NCBI RefSeq assembly: GCF_040222955.1
Contig: NZ_JAVKCA010000007.1
Location: 310,001 to 374,000, forward strand
Direction of reading: 5' to 3'
From: Marinoscillum sp040222955
GTDB taxonomy: Bacteria > Bacteroidota > Bacteroidia > Cytophagales > Cyclobacteriaceae
DNA length: 64,000 bases
Below the pieces are notes generated by a model. It did not search any database. It was not told where the DNA came from and saw only the letters and a program-made list of their open reading frames with translations. The position numbers were made by a program, and so were the translations under genes. Within the stretch, counting starts at the first letter, position 1. Every line of letters begins with the position of its first letter. Below, piece by piece: positions 6,994 to 15,878 of the stretch.

Positions 6994-8103
6994 ATGAAAC
7001 AAAACTTAATCATAACCCTCGCCCTATTGGGCCTTGCATCAATAGGCAACGCCCAAGTGATTCCCCTGGATACAGCACTTTGGGAAATCAATGCGCAATC
7101 TTATGTGCTGGAAACCTATAAAGGTCAGCAAGCCATCTACTTACAGGGTGGATCCATGTCCCCAAAGGAGGTCACTTTCCTCAATGGTACCATCGAATTT
7201 GATATCTACCTCAAAGAAGAAGCGGCATTTCCCGGAGTGAATTTTCGATCGGTGGACAGTGGAGACATGGAGCAGTTTTACCTGAGGCCCCACCTGCCCG
7301 GCAAGCCTGACGCCAACCAGGCGGCACCCGCTGTGAAAGGCGTAACCCCCTGGCAACTCTATTTCGGACCTAAGTATTCGTTTCCTTATGACTACAAATA
7401 CGATGATTGGACCCATGTGAAAATAGTGGTGAATGGCGATAAAGCCCAGGTATATATGGATTATTCCGAAAAGCCACACCTGTCCTGGGTGCTGTTTCAT
7501 CCCGCGCAGCCAGGTCAGGTGGTTTTTCGTGGTGGTGGCGCCTCAGGTATGCACCTGGCCAATATGAGTATTAATCATAATGAGTATGAACTCCTGGATT
7601 TCAAGCCCGGCATAAGGGAACCCATAGAAGGACTCGTACCCGCCTGGCAGGTATCTGATATGTTTGAGGAAAAACTGCTGGCAGACCCTGCGAGTCTCCA
7701 ACAGCTGATTGCAGAGCGGAAATGGGGCGGCACCATAAAAGTGGAAGAAGGCGCTGCTGCAAACATCTCCAGAGTACAAACCCTCTATGACGGCTCACCC
7801 GGGGAGACCGTCCTTGCCCGGATCATCATTCAATCAGAAAAGGACCAGGTCAAATTATTTCACTTTGGGTACAGTGACCGGGTGGTGGCTATACTCAATG
7901 GCCAGCCCATCTACCGTGGCAATAACAGGTGGCACTCCAGGGATTACCGCTATTTGGGCACGGTCGGGTTGTTTGATGCCATCTATCTAAACCTGAAGAA
8001 AGGAGAAAACACCCTTTTAATGGCCGTATCTGAGGACTTTGGGGGCTGGCTGATCACGGGGAAATTTGACCACCCTGATGGTGTCATCGTCAGGGAGCCC
8101 TGA
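6994..8103 (+). CDS. Exported protein with LamG/GH16-like beta-sandwich, unknown function
   Basis: A 369-residue protein starting MKQNLIITLALLGLASIGNAQ, a clear signal peptide with cleavage after NA. The in-frame upstream ATG at 6934 would put 20 charged residues before the signal, so 6994 is preferred. Residues 30-190 resemble the concanavalin-like domains of carbohydrate-active proteins: a strand starting TIEFDIYL, FPGVNFR, QFYLRPH, then WTHVKIVVNG and a terminal strand with VYMDY. The second half is also beta-rich and contains AILNGQPIYRGNNRW and GENTLLMAVSEDFGGW, like a jelly-roll accessory domain. No T9SS tail or lipobox is present, so the product is probably periplasmic. It may bind a glycan; this is inference from fold-like patterns. 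Confidence 0.65.
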   Translation: MKQNLIITLALLGLASIGNAQVIPLDTALWEINAQSYVLETYKGQQAIYLQGGSMSPKEVTFLNGTIEFDIYLKEEAAFPGVNFRSVDSGDMEQFYLRPHLPGKPDANQAAPAVKGVTPWQLYFGPKYSFPYDYKYDDWTHVKIVVNGDKAQVYMDYSEKPHLSWVLFHPAQPGQVVFRGGGASGMHLANMSINHNEYELLDFKPGIREPIEGLVPAWQVSDMFEEKLLADPASLQQLIAERKWGGTIKVEEGAAANISRVQTLYDGSPGETVLARIIIQSEKDQVKLFHFGYSDRVVAILNGQPIYRGNNRWHSRDYRYLGTVGLFDAIYLNLKKGENTLLMAVSEDFGGWLITGKFDHPDGVIVREP

Positions 8104-8148
8104 AAATGCGTGATGTAAAAACCGGCTCATGGCCCGCCTGCCGCTCAG

Positions 8149-8177
8149 GAATGACGTCCTTTTCTATGTCGTCATTC
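8149..8177. repeat. Short inverted repeat, REP-like
   Basis: GAATGACG and CGTCATTC are separated by 13 bases. On the minus strand the flank reads CGTCATTCCTGAGC, similar to dispersed palindromic repeats that start CGTCATTCC. No T run follows on either strand. Confidence 0.5.
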
Positions 8178-8294
8178 AGGTTTTGGACAAAGCTTAGCAA
8201 TGGACAAATCCAGGATGCCCAACTCAGTGACCTCTATCACGTGCTATGCGACGCACTTAATTGCCGAGCAACATATATTTCGAGGAGAGATAAC

Positions 8295-8325
8295 AAAAAA
8301 AGCCATTTCGATAATCGAAATGGCT
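8295..8325 (-). terminator. Intrinsic terminator of the adhesin gene
   Basis: On the minus strand the 11-base stem AGCCATTTCGA / TCGAAATGGCT with a 3-base loop is followed by a T run. It lies 32 bases past the stop of the large adhesin gene. Confidence 0.8.
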
Positions 8326-8356
8326 TTTGCAACACGTTATAGCGTCCTTTCAATAC

Positions 8357-11300
8357 CTAATGTTGGTATTTGAGTACGATCCTATGTTTAGATACCTGAC
8401 CTGACTTATCCAATAGTTCGATCAGGTAAACACCGGCATTAAGGTTTGTTAAATCAACTTGAGCGCTTGTATCTGTAAGCACTAACCTGCCAGAGGTGTC
8501 AAATATTTTCACTTCCTCCACCTCTACTCCCATGATATTGAGCATCCCTTTTGTCGGGTTTGGATAAACCACAAGACCAACGTGATCAACTCCGCCCAAA
8601 ATCAAAGGCTCCTCTATATCGATCAAACTGACCGTGATAATACCTGATGAAGTCAGGGTGCCATCAGACACCTCCAAAGTCAATACAAAAGTCGATTGGG
8701 TTTCAAAATCCAACTGAGAGGCATCGGCCACCGTCAATTCTATTCCATTCTCAATGGCAAAAGCGCCTGAGGCATCTCCATCTGTAATTGATATGGTCAA
8801 GTCGTCAGACTCAGGATCAGAAACCTCCAGAACACCTACTAGTGTTCCTCCCGGCGACTCCTCATCTACGATAAAACTTGTCTCGACAATAGTCGGGGCT
8901 TCATTTACATCCACTACACTGATTGTCACATTACCCTGAGTGAAAAGATCACCATCAGATACCGTCACGTTTAGCGTGAACTCCGGGTTGATTTCAAAGT
9001 CAATCACTTCAGCAGTAGCCACGGTCAGTTCGCCCGCTTTACTCAGGTTAAAAGCATCATTCGTATTTCCCGAAGTGATGAGATATTCCAACACATCACC
9101 CTCAGGGTCATTAGCGGCTAGTGTGGCTACCACTATGCCTACCGATACATTCTCATTAATGGTAAAAGCTTGATCAGACAGTGAAGGTGCCAGATTACCA
9201 TCGTCAGTTACGGTGATCGTAATGTCCACAGACCCAGTGTTGCTGCCATCAGAAGCCTCCACCCCAATCAAGAACTCCTGCCGGGTTTCAAAATCCAGGG
9301 CCTCCGCACTATTTACCGTCAGCTCCCCTTCACTACTAATCGCAAAAGCGTCATCTGAATTTCCAGAGACAATGGCCCAGGTCAAAGGTTCGTCCTCCGG
9401 ATCAAAAGCCGATATGAATCCTAAAGAAGCTCCTGTTGTCGCGTTTTCCGCTACGGTGAAGGTACCTGCTGAGAGCACAGGCTCTTCGTTGACATTCACC
9501 AGCTCAATGGTGATCAATCCGATGGCTTCTGAATTTCCGTCGCTTACAGACACTTCCAGTTCAAAAACTGGAGTCGATTCAAAATCCAGAGCTGTTCCAT
9601 CCAACACTCCCATACTCCCGGTAGATTCGTCAATTTCGAATGCCCCAAGATCATTCCCGGATCGGATAGCAAAGGTAATCAGATCGCTTTCCGGGTCAGT
9701 GGCCACCACATCGCCTACCAAAGTTCCTGCTACGCTATTTTCATCAAGGGTAAAAGTCTGATCAGCTATTTGAGGAGATTGATTCGCAGGATTAACTGTC
9801 AAAGTAAAACCGGAACTTGCCGTATTATGCTCGGCCTCACCATCATCTGCTGTGACGATAAATTCCTGAGTGCCAAACGCACCAGTCACACTGGTAATCG
9901 TGATAGCTCCTGTTGCAGCATCGATCGCCACGTTTGCAAACTCAACTGAAGCCGGCTCCATGGAATAGGTTACCATTTGCTCCTCTTCATTGGCTGGTAC
10001 AGCTCCAGGTGTCACGGTGACCATCTCAGTACCAGTAAAGTCCTGCGCTAAGTTTACATCTCCTGATAGCGCAAATACAGGCGCATCATTGACTGAGGTC
10101 ACCTCAATAGACATGGTAGACGAACTGACACTAAGGGTGCTCGCATCACCTACTGTGAAATCAAATGAATCAGTCCCAGCAAAGTCTGCTCCACCGAAGT
10201 ATTCCAATCGCTCAATGTCCGACACAAGTATCTCCTGATCAATAGAAACCAATTGCCCATCTAGTGACAACTCCCCATATGTTGGTAACAAATTGATTTG
10301 AAGACGGGTAAAGGTGGAACCATTTCCACTGGAATAATTAAAGTCATCAGCGGAAAAGGTCAATATAGAATCTTCCTCTACCGTCAGGGTGTTGTTTTGT
10401 GAGAGTGGCCCATTGGAGATGGAAAACTTTCTTCGCTCAGCAATGCTCCATTTCCCCAAATCATCCCTCACGCGTATGGAAAGCAAATAATCACCTTCCA
10501 CTAAATCACTCACCACTATTTCCAGCTGTTCATCAATGGAAGCGCCATTCGCACTCAGGTCTAATGCCATAGCCTGACCCACACCGGGATCATCACCGAT
10601 AAAATACTCCGCACTTACTATGAGCTCAGAAGTTGTCGCTGCTGAAGGTTGTGGCATGATGTAAAGCGTACGTGAAAAGGGAGTCCCCCAGGCACCCTGA
10701 TCGTCTTTTACCCTAACCACCAGCTGGTGAAAACCAGCGGATAACGAAGAAACATCAATGGTTGTGATCAAATCCAGGCTGTCGCTGGCACTTACATCTA
10801 TACTTATCCCATTACCCACCCCCGGGTCATTGTCAAAAAAGTACTCAATGCCAGTCACTGTACCATCCGTACCCCCTGTACCCTCAGCGATATCCATCAG
10901 GTAGAAAGTCCGATTGAAGTAACTGCTCCATCGTCCCAAATCATCCTGAGTCCTCACCATTAGCTGGTGAAACCCGGCAGATAATGCGGATAAGTCTATA
11001 CTTTCCACTATCTCTACTGCGTCCGTAGCAGTAAATGAAATTGGGGTGCCGTTGCCAACTCCCGGGTCGGTATCAAAAAAGTATTCAACATACTGTAACT
11101 GAACATCAGCCACTGCCTCATGCGCCACTGAAATGAATGAGGACTGGCTCAACGTTCTTGATCGATTGTCAGCGTCCGTCACTGTCAGACTTACCTTATA
11201 GGTACCTGGTTGCGAATAAGTATGGCTCGGGTTGGCTAAAACAGAAGTTGCTCCATCTCCAAAGCTCCAGGCATAATTCGTAATACTGGCATCAGAGCTG

Positions 11301-12067
11301 GACTCGCTGGAAAAAACAACATCCAATGAGCCCGTTCCCGAATGGCTATCTACGGAAAAATCCGGGAATAGCACCTCACTATACAAGGCATCCACTTCTG
11401 CCGCACTAACAGATCTGTTGTAGATCCTGATGTCATCAATGGCTCCTTCAAAAGGATAGCCAACAGTGATGGCCCCAGAACCCAAAGCAGGTTGGCTCAC
11501 AGCTTGTTCTGCTTTCAGATCACCATTCAGATATGCACTCAGGGTGGCCCCATCATAAGTCAAAGTAGCCATATGATAAAACCCTGGTTTTCCACTATTT
11601 GTGGTCATGGAGGTAGTATTCCCACTTCCATCCGAAGTGGTGAATTTTAACCCCTCATTGACGGCTGAAATGGTATACAAAGTACCGGCATCAATCATGG
11701 TACCCAGATCCAAAACTCCTGAATCATCATCGAAACCATCTACAATATTGTACCAAAAAGAAATGGTAAAAGACGAACTTCTCAAAGCTGCGTCGGAGGA
11801 GGTTAAAGCCGCGGCTACACTGCTCCCATTAGACCCTTTCGAAAATCTCCGGGTATTGAAAAGCCCAAATCTATCTGAAATCTCATAGTTGTTGCTTCCA
11901 TTGGCGTAAATGCCATCGTATCCATTTCCTGACGCATCAGTCATGTCGCCTTCCATTTTGTAATGAGCCGTCAGGCCATTGTCAAGGTCAACCTGGGCAA
12001 AGGCATTTTGACCTGTCATTACAATTAGGAGCGTCAGAAAACCCAGTTTTCTAATAACTTTCATCAC
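8357..12067 (-). CDS. T9SS-exported LamG-PKD-cadherin adhesin-like protein
   Basis: A 1236-residue modular surface protein. Residues 1-25 are a signal peptide ending NAFAQ. A LamG/concanavalin domain follows (residues ~28-230; NGLTAHYKMEGD ... GAIDDIRIYNRSVSAAEVDALY). Next come a PKD domain (YAWSFGDGATS, ~240-320), three repeats of about 90 residues with the signature EYFFDxDPGVGNG and the closing pattern VRxxDDxGxW (~325-555), a cadherin-like or tandem Ig region, and at least four cadherin-type repeats with DxExxxxLTxxI and ETxxEFxLxVxxSDG-like strands (~760-1150). The last ~75 residues are a T9SS type A sorting domain (VVYPNPTKGMLN ... AGVYLIELLD). Expected role: adhesion or glycan binding at the cell surface. 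It is 17 bases downstream of the beta-helix gene and probably co-transcribed. Confidence 0.85.
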   Translation of the reverse strand: MMKVIRKLGFLTLLIVMTGQNAFAQVDLDNGLTAHYKMEGDMTDASGNGYDGIYANGSNNYEISDRFGLFNTRRFSKGSNGSSVAAALTSSDAALRSSSFTISFWYNIVDGFDDDSGVLDLGTMIDAGTLYTISAVNEGLKFTTSDGSGNTTSMTTNSGKPGFYHMATLTYDGATLSAYLNGDLKAEQAVSQPALGSGAITVGYPFEGAIDDIRIYNRSVSAAEVDALYSEVLFPDFSVDSHSGTGSLDVVFSSESSSDASITNYAWSFGDGATSVLANPSHTYSQPGTYKVSLTVTDADNRSRTLSQSSFISVAHEAVADVQLQYVEYFFDTDPGVGNGTPISFTATDAVEIVESIDLSALSAGFHQLMVRTQDDLGRWSSYFNRTFYLMDIAEGTGGTDGTVTGIEYFFDNDPGVGNGISIDVSASDSLDLITTIDVSSLSAGFHQLVVRVKDDQGAWGTPFSRTLYIMPQPSAATTSELIVSAEYFIGDDPGVGQAMALDLSANGASIDEQLEIVVSDLVEGDYLLSIRVRDDLGKWSIAERRKFSISNGPLSQNNTLTVEEDSILTFSADDFNYSSGNGSTFTRLQINLLPTYGELSLDGQLVSIDQEILVSDIERLEYFGGADFAGTDSFDFTVGDASTLSVSSSTMSIEVTSVNDAPVFALSGDVNLAQDFTGTEMVTVTPGAVPANEEEQMVTYSMEPASVEFANVAIDAATGAITITSVTGAFGTQEFIVTADDGEAEHNTASSGFTLTVNPANQSPQIADQTFTLDENSVAGTLVGDVVATDPESDLITFAIRSGNDLGAFEIDESTGSMGVLDGTALDFESTPVFELEVSVSDGNSEAIGLITIELVNVNEEPVLSAGTFTVAENATTGASLGFISAFDPEDEPLTWAIVSGNSDDAFAISSEGELTVNSAEALDFETRQEFLIGVEASDGSNTGSVDITITVTDDGNLAPSLSDQAFTINENVSVGIVVATLAANDPEGDVLEYLITSGNTNDAFNLSKAGELTVATAEVIDFEINPEFTLNVTVSDGDLFTQGNVTISVVDVNEAPTIVETSFIVDEESPGGTLVGVLEVSDPESDDLTISITDGDASGAFAIENGIELTVADASQLDFETQSTFVLTLEVSDGTLTSSGIITVSLIDIEEPLILGGVDHVGLVVYPNPTKGMLNIMGVEVEEVKIFDTSGRLVLTDTSAQVDLTNLNAGVYLIELLDKSGQVSKHRIVLKYQH

Positions 12068-12084
12068 TATGTTGTTTTAAGTAA

Positions 12085-13260
12085 TTACTGATTATTTGAA
12101 ACTCTGGCTTTCAAATCTATTTCTATTGAACTGCCCTCTGGCACTGCTGCCGAACGAATATTGAAATCAGTTATCTTAGGAATCCGACTCTCTATCACAA
12201 GCACATTTGGCACATCTCCCGCACTTGGAAATGGATATGGACCTCCGAAAATCCCCATTTCAGTACCGTCTGATCCTGCACCCTTACAGGGAGAATCCTC
12301 CGCCAGCCTGTAATCATAGCTGAAATCAAGCGCATATTCAGGAACATCCACAAACTTCGGATTCACATTCTCAAGATTGTTACCAGTGCTGTTGGTTCCG
12401 TAATCAAAGGTTTGTCCCCCCTCGCTGGTCAGCACCAGGTTGTGTGTTAGTGCCATATTGCTGGCGCCTCCTGTGCCCCTGCCCCACAGAATATTGTTGC
12501 TAAAGACGATACCGCTCGCCTGGTTGACGATACCTACACCACTAAAAAACACATCATAGACCTGATCGCTCCCGATAAAAAGGTTGTTGATGAAAATCTG
12601 AGGGCCTTTGACCCGTGCTACCCCACCTGTGAAAATGTTATTTGCTACGAGTAGATTACTACCGAATGGGTAGTCTCCATATACACCGTTATAGTTTGGT
12701 GCATAACCTATGTTATCCAGAATGTTGTTGTAAATCTTAATGTTACTAAAGTAGCTGAGGTGAACCGACTCACATCTATTTCGGGTGAATGTCACATTGG
12801 TGAGCGTGTTGCTCTCAGTGCCCTCAAAGCCCACTGAAATGTATCGGTAGTTTCCACTTGCTGTGGTTACCACTCCATTCACATAAAAGCCTTCAATATG
12901 CGATCCTGAGGCATCCAGATCTAAATCCGGATTTTCATTTTTAATGATCATGTGGTTGACGTTGGTCGTAAAACCAAACTGAGCATCTTCTGTGGATTGG
13001 TAGCCAGCGCCGATCAACACCAGCCTTTTGTTTAAAGTAAACCCATCATAAGTAGTTTCTGATCCTGCAACTATTATGGTATCGCCCACAGCCGCATCGT
13101 CAATGGCTACCTGAATACTTGAATACAGCGCACCTGAATGTTCATTGTTATCTACCGTAATAACTGTGGCCAGTGAGGTGAAAAATCCTATGAGAACGAA
13201 GCAAATGGCCAAAGAATATTTAAATAATTGATAGGACAGATTGTGTTGAGCTAAATACAT
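12085..13260 (-). CDS. Exported right-handed beta-helix protein
   Basis: A 391-residue protein. The N terminus has a basic stretch and a hydrophobic segment (SLAICFVLIGFFTSLATVI, residues ~16-34), probably a signal peptide. A pattern typical of pectin-lyase-fold proteins starts at SSIQVAIDDAAVGDTIIVA, then strands such as LVLIGAGY, VTFTRNRC, IKIYNNILDNIG, LLVANNIFTG, IFINNLFIG and IVFSNNILWG, one coil per ~22 residues with Asn ladders. The final ~60 residues leave the helix. No catalytic motif of a polysaccharide lyase is recognised and no T9SS tail is seen. It is the first gene of the unit with the adhesin, suggesting they work on the same surface or substrate. Confidence 0.75.
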   Translation of the reverse strand: MYLAQHNLSYQLFKYSLAICFVLIGFFTSLATVITVDNNEHSGALYSSIQVAIDDAAVGDTIIVAGSETTYDGFTLNKRLVLIGAGYQSTEDAQFGFTTNVNHMIIKNENPDLDLDASGSHIEGFYVNGVVTTASGNYRYISVGFEGTESNTLTNVTFTRNRCESVHLSYFSNIKIYNNILDNIGYAPNYNGVYGDYPFGSNLLVANNIFTGGVARVKGPQIFINNLFIGSDQVYDVFFSGVGIVNQASGIVFSNNILWGRGTGGASNMALTHNLVLTSEGGQTFDYGTNSTGNNLENVNPKFVDVPEYALDFSYDYRLAEDSPCKGAGSDGTEMGIFGGPYPFPSAGDVPNVLVIESRIPKITDFNIRSAAVPEGSSIEIDLKARVSNNQ

Positions 13261-13510
13261 GTAAGAATGGTTTTATTTAAAGGTATGAATATGTATGGCA
13301 AAAAGAGTGAAATAAATATTCAATACCTATACCTTAAATTCGGTATTAGCCCTAAAAAAAACGGTAGTGTATAGCCCAAGCACCAACGATACGCCGAGCA
13401 ACAGTACCTGGGGGTAAAACATCTCAAAAATCGCCTTTTAAGGTGGCCTATCGGCCCTGTCATGTTGATCTCCTGCTAGCCTGCCGAACCAGAAGATTCC
13501 GGCCCAAAAC

Positions 13511-13586
13511 ACGGCCCTAAGTCAGATAAAATAAACAAAAACAGACACCCCATAAAGACCCCCATTGGTGGTTGTTAGGCTGTTGT
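13511..13586 (+). repeat. Dispersed repeat, copy A (core part only)
   Basis: Begins ACGGCCCTAAGTCAGATAAA and ends GGTGGTTGTTAGGCTGTTGT. It matches the last third of copies B (19183-19271) and C (21217-21305) with scattered substitutions. It lies upstream of the TetR gene. The rest of the 13261-13698 gap holds no gene; only this repeat, the operator and a promoter are supported there. Confidence 0.75.
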
Positions 13587-13635
13587 CTTCCCACCACTGT
13601 GTCACGTCCTCAATAGCTCGATCTAATACTTTTTC

Positions 13636-13651
13636 TAAACAGTACTGTTTA
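13636..13651. promoter_or_regulatory. 16-base palindrome, likely TetR-family operator
   Basis: TAAACAGTACTGTTTA is a perfect palindrome 15 bases upstream of a -7 element and 48 bases upstream of the TetR start codon. The position near the -33 region would let a bound dimer block RNA polymerase, giving autorepression of the TetR-SRPBCC pair. Binding is inferred. Confidence 0.65.
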
Positions 13652-13665
13652 ATTAATAATTCTAA

Positions 13666-13673
13666 TATCTTTG
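13666..13673 (+). promoter_or_regulatory. Bacteroidota -7 promoter element of the TetR gene
   Basis: TATCTTTG matches TAnnTTTG exactly and is 25 bases before the ATG, with the palindromic operator just upstream. Confidence 0.65.
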
Positions 13674-13698
13674 CCCTAAACACTACCATTTTATAGTA

Positions 13699-14250
13699 AT
13701 GCCTAAAATTGTTGCAGATAGAATAGATTGGATAAAACTGGGGTTTATACTATTCGCTAAAGATGGTATTTCTGGAATTGTGGTTGATAAAATGGCCAAT
13801 AAACTCAAATGCAATCGATCTAGCTTTTACTGGCATTTTGATTCCAAAGAGAAATTCATTGATAAAATCCTCACGTACTGGATAGAAACGGATACGAATC
13901 AGATTATAGAGCAGACTCAAAAAATGAGTACTGCAGAAGAAAAATTCAAAGTCCTTATTGCAATTACTTTTAAGTCAGACCCAAATATAGATTTCATATT
14001 TCATCTCAAACGATATGCGATCAGGCGAAAAGACATTCAAAAAACAATAGACGAAATTGATGAACAAAGAATCAGCTTCGTGTCCTCAATGCTGGAAGAT
14101 CTTGGATATGCCGAAGGTGAAGCATTGACCAAGGCCAAAATCTTCTACAAGTACTTAATTGGTTATCATGAAATGATCAAGTATAAAAAACAGCATAAAA
14201 ACTACGTAGCAGACGTTTATCATGAACTCAAGCACTTTATAAACATATGA
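13699..14250 (+). CDS. TetR/AcrR family transcriptional regulator
   Basis: A 183-residue regulator. The N-terminal helix-turn-helix is clear: GFILFAKDGISGIVVDKMANKLKCNRSSFYWHF, about residues 14-48, where the SSFYWHF part is the TetR recognition helix followed by DSKEKFID. The C-terminal ~130 residues are the variable ligand and dimer domain. The stop overlaps the start of the SRPBCC gene (ATGA), so the two are translationally coupled. A palindrome over the promoter suggests that it controls its own operon. The AT-rich codon use of this pair is unlike the neighbouring adhesin genes, which fits acquisition. Confidence 0.9.
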   Translation: MPKIVADRIDWIKLGFILFAKDGISGIVVDKMANKLKCNRSSFYWHFDSKEKFIDKILTYWIETDTNQIIEQTQKMSTAEEKFKVLIAITFKSDPNIDFIFHLKRYAIRRKDIQKTIDEIDEQRISFVSSMLEDLGYAEGEALTKAKIFYKYLIGYHEMIKYKKQHKNYVADVYHELKHFINI

Positions 14251-14783
14251 ATAAAGCAATTTTCACAAAACAGTTACTGTTCTTCACACTCATCATCATC
14301 CAACATTCAAAAATTATGGCACAAAACGAATACACCATTCAGGCAGATTTTCAAGGATCAAAAGAAGTGGTATGGGAAGCCATTACTGACTTCCAGTCTT
14401 ATGATAATTGGAACACAGTTCTCATGATGGAAAACAACGACCAGTTGGAAGTTGGAAAGAAGTTTAAAGTCACGATTATAGATGAAAAGGGCAAGCAATC
14501 TCAATTTAAAGCCCAGGCGCTAACCAATGAGCAATACAATTCTTTTTCCGCCAGACAAGTTATGCTTGGGAAATGGTTTTTTTCAGCCACCCATTATTTT
14601 ATTGTGGCCCAAAAAAATGAATCCGAAACTACCCTGACACAGACCTGGAGATTCAGTGGTATTCTTTTTAGACCATTTAGAAAGCTCATATTTAATCAAC
14701 TTGACAGGTTCAACCAAATGAATGATGACCTCAAAGAATATCTCAAAGCTAATTTGAGGGAAAATGTGGGTAACAATGGATAA
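14247..14783 (+). CDS. Exported SRPBCC-domain protein
   Basis: A 178-residue protein. A hydrophobic N terminus (KQLLFFTLIIIQHSKIMAQ) reads as a signal peptide with cleavage near MAQ. Residues 28-165 follow the START/SRPBCC pattern: TIQADFQGSKEVVWEAITDFQSYDNWNTVL at the start, a central set of strands, LTQTWRFSGIL, and the long C-terminal helix FNQLDRFNQMNDDLKEYLK. SRPBCC domains bind hydrophobic small molecules in a cavity. Export of such a domain is uncommon. Co-transcription with a TetR regulator suggests it handles the compound that the regulator senses. Confidence 0.75.
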   Translation: MNKAIFTKQLLFFTLIIIQHSKIMAQNEYTIQADFQGSKEVVWEAITDFQSYDNWNTVLMMENNDQLEVGKKFKVTIIDEKGKQSQFKAQALTNEQYNSFSARQVMLGKWFFSATHYFIVAQKNESETTLTQTWRFSGILFRPFRKLIFNQLDRFNQMNDDLKEYLKANLRENVGNNG

Positions 14784-15125
14784 AAAACATAAGGTTGATC
14801 TGTCATCCGAAAGTTTGTCGATTTCTGGCAAGTCTGCCGAGTAAAATATAAATTCATATAGGTTTTGGATCATTAGATTAAGGAAAAGCAAGGTGCATTT
14901 CAGTCCCTACGTTTTTTATCTAGGATGGATACTTTGGAAGCACCCTCTTGCCGGGCGCGGCAAATTCATTAGTTTTATCGGAACTTGCCAAGCCTGGGGC
15001 CGCGTAGACGCACTCCTGCTATTCGTTACACTCCACCCTCTTCAGGTCGTAGAAAGCTCATCAATAAAGTTTACTTTCAACGAAACTTTTTCTAAATTAG
15101 CTGAGTTTACATAAATATAAACTTG
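14784..15125. other. Gene-free stretch with a small hairpin
   Basis: No supported gene. The only structure I see is the inverted repeat TTGCCG / CGGCAA at 14948-14963. An open frame from 14893 to 15114 has no homology-like pattern and no plausible translation signals. The region may hold degenerate cassette-type intergenic sequence. Confidence 0.5.
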
Positions 15126-15468
15126 ATGATTCAGCGATTTGAGGTTGAACTCCTTGAACAGGCTTATGAATTCCTAAGAAAACTTGACCTCAAGCACCGA
15201 AAGAAGATTATTCCGAATATGGATCGGGCTAAACTTCTATACCGACCCAAAACTGTTTAAGAAGCTTGACGGAGAGATCTGGGAATTCCGAACTTTATTC
15301 TCGGGAAAGCAATATCGTTTGCTCGCCTTCTGGGATAAGACCAAACAAACTGAGACGCTGGTTTTCGCAACTCATGGATTCATCAAGAAAACAAGTAAGG
15401 TTGACAAAAAGGAAACTGATAAAGCTGAACGAATTAGACAGCAATACTTTAAAAGTAAGGAGTCATGA
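15126..15468 (+). pseudogene. HigB/RelE-type toxin gene with a frameshift
   Basis: The start reads MIQRFEVELLEQAYEFL followed by RKLDLKHRKKIIPNMDRA in one frame, then stops after KLLYRPKTV. The rest of the family pattern continues in the next frame from about 15232: TDPKLFKKLDGEIWEFRTLF, QYRLLAFWDK, LVFATHGFIKKTSKV and KAERIRQQYF. Removing one base near 15231-15240 restores a ~113-residue RelE/HigB ribosome-dependent mRNA interferase of ordinary length. So the gene carries a +1 insertion, a programmed shift or a sequence error. The overlap of its end with the antitoxin start (ATGA) is intact. If the shift is real, the toxin is dead or expressed only by rare frameshifting. Confidence 0.8.
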
Positions 15469-15776
15469 AACGATACACACTTGAACAAACAAAGGACGAC
15501 TTAATTGGGAAGGTTGGGACTCCTGAACGCGACCAGTATGAGTTTGAACTCAAATTGGAACTGATTGGAGACATGATCCAACATGCCAGGAAACAGCGCA
15601 ACCTAACTCAGCAACAGCTAGGCGAACTCATTGGAGTGAAGAAGGCACAAATTTCAAGGCTTGAGAACAATACAGGGAATGTAACTATCGAAACGATTCT
15701 CAAAGTATTCAACGCTCTTGAAGCAAAGGTGAGCTTCAACGTTAAAATGCTGAAAAGTAGAATAAACGTGGCGTAA
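15465..15776 (+). CDS. XRE-family antitoxin, HigA-like
   Basis: A 103-residue protein. The helix-turn-helix lies at about residues 40-65 (ARKQRNLTQQQLGELIGVKKAQISRLE, continuing with NNTGNVTIETILKVFNAL), the standard XRE pattern. The N-terminal ~35 residues are the part that wraps the toxin in reverse-order HigBA modules, in which the toxin gene comes first as here. It binds the toxin and represses the shared promoter. Its start overlaps the end of the frameshifted toxin gene by four bases. It is intact although the toxin appears broken, as expected when an antitoxin survives its partner. Confidence 0.85.
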   Translation: MKRYTLEQTKDDLIGKVGTPERDQYEFELKLELIGDMIQHARKQRNLTQQQLGELIGVKKAQISRLENNTGNVTIETILKVFNALEAKVSFNVKMLKSRINVA

Positions 15777-15878
15777 ACGGTGTGTAACATGGACTGGCTT
15801 GACGAACAAGCAAAGAGGGAAATGCTGGATGACTGGCTATAGCAGTTGCTCCGAATGCGGAACTGTCAACACATTGCG

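Noticed and set aside
8754..10238. Plus-strand open frames rich in Ser, Val and Thr opposite the cadherin region
   Set aside because: They are antisense shadows of the repeated cadherin-type codons; the minus-strand frame carries the signal peptide, domains and sorting tail.
14893..15114. A 73-residue plus-strand frame in the gap before higB
   Set aside because: No homology-like pattern, no promoter, and it covers a hairpin; it reads as random coding in an intergenic stretch.
15789..15845. An 18-codon frame MDWLDEQAKREMLDDWL after higA
   Set aside because: Too short and without translation signals or conservation evidence.
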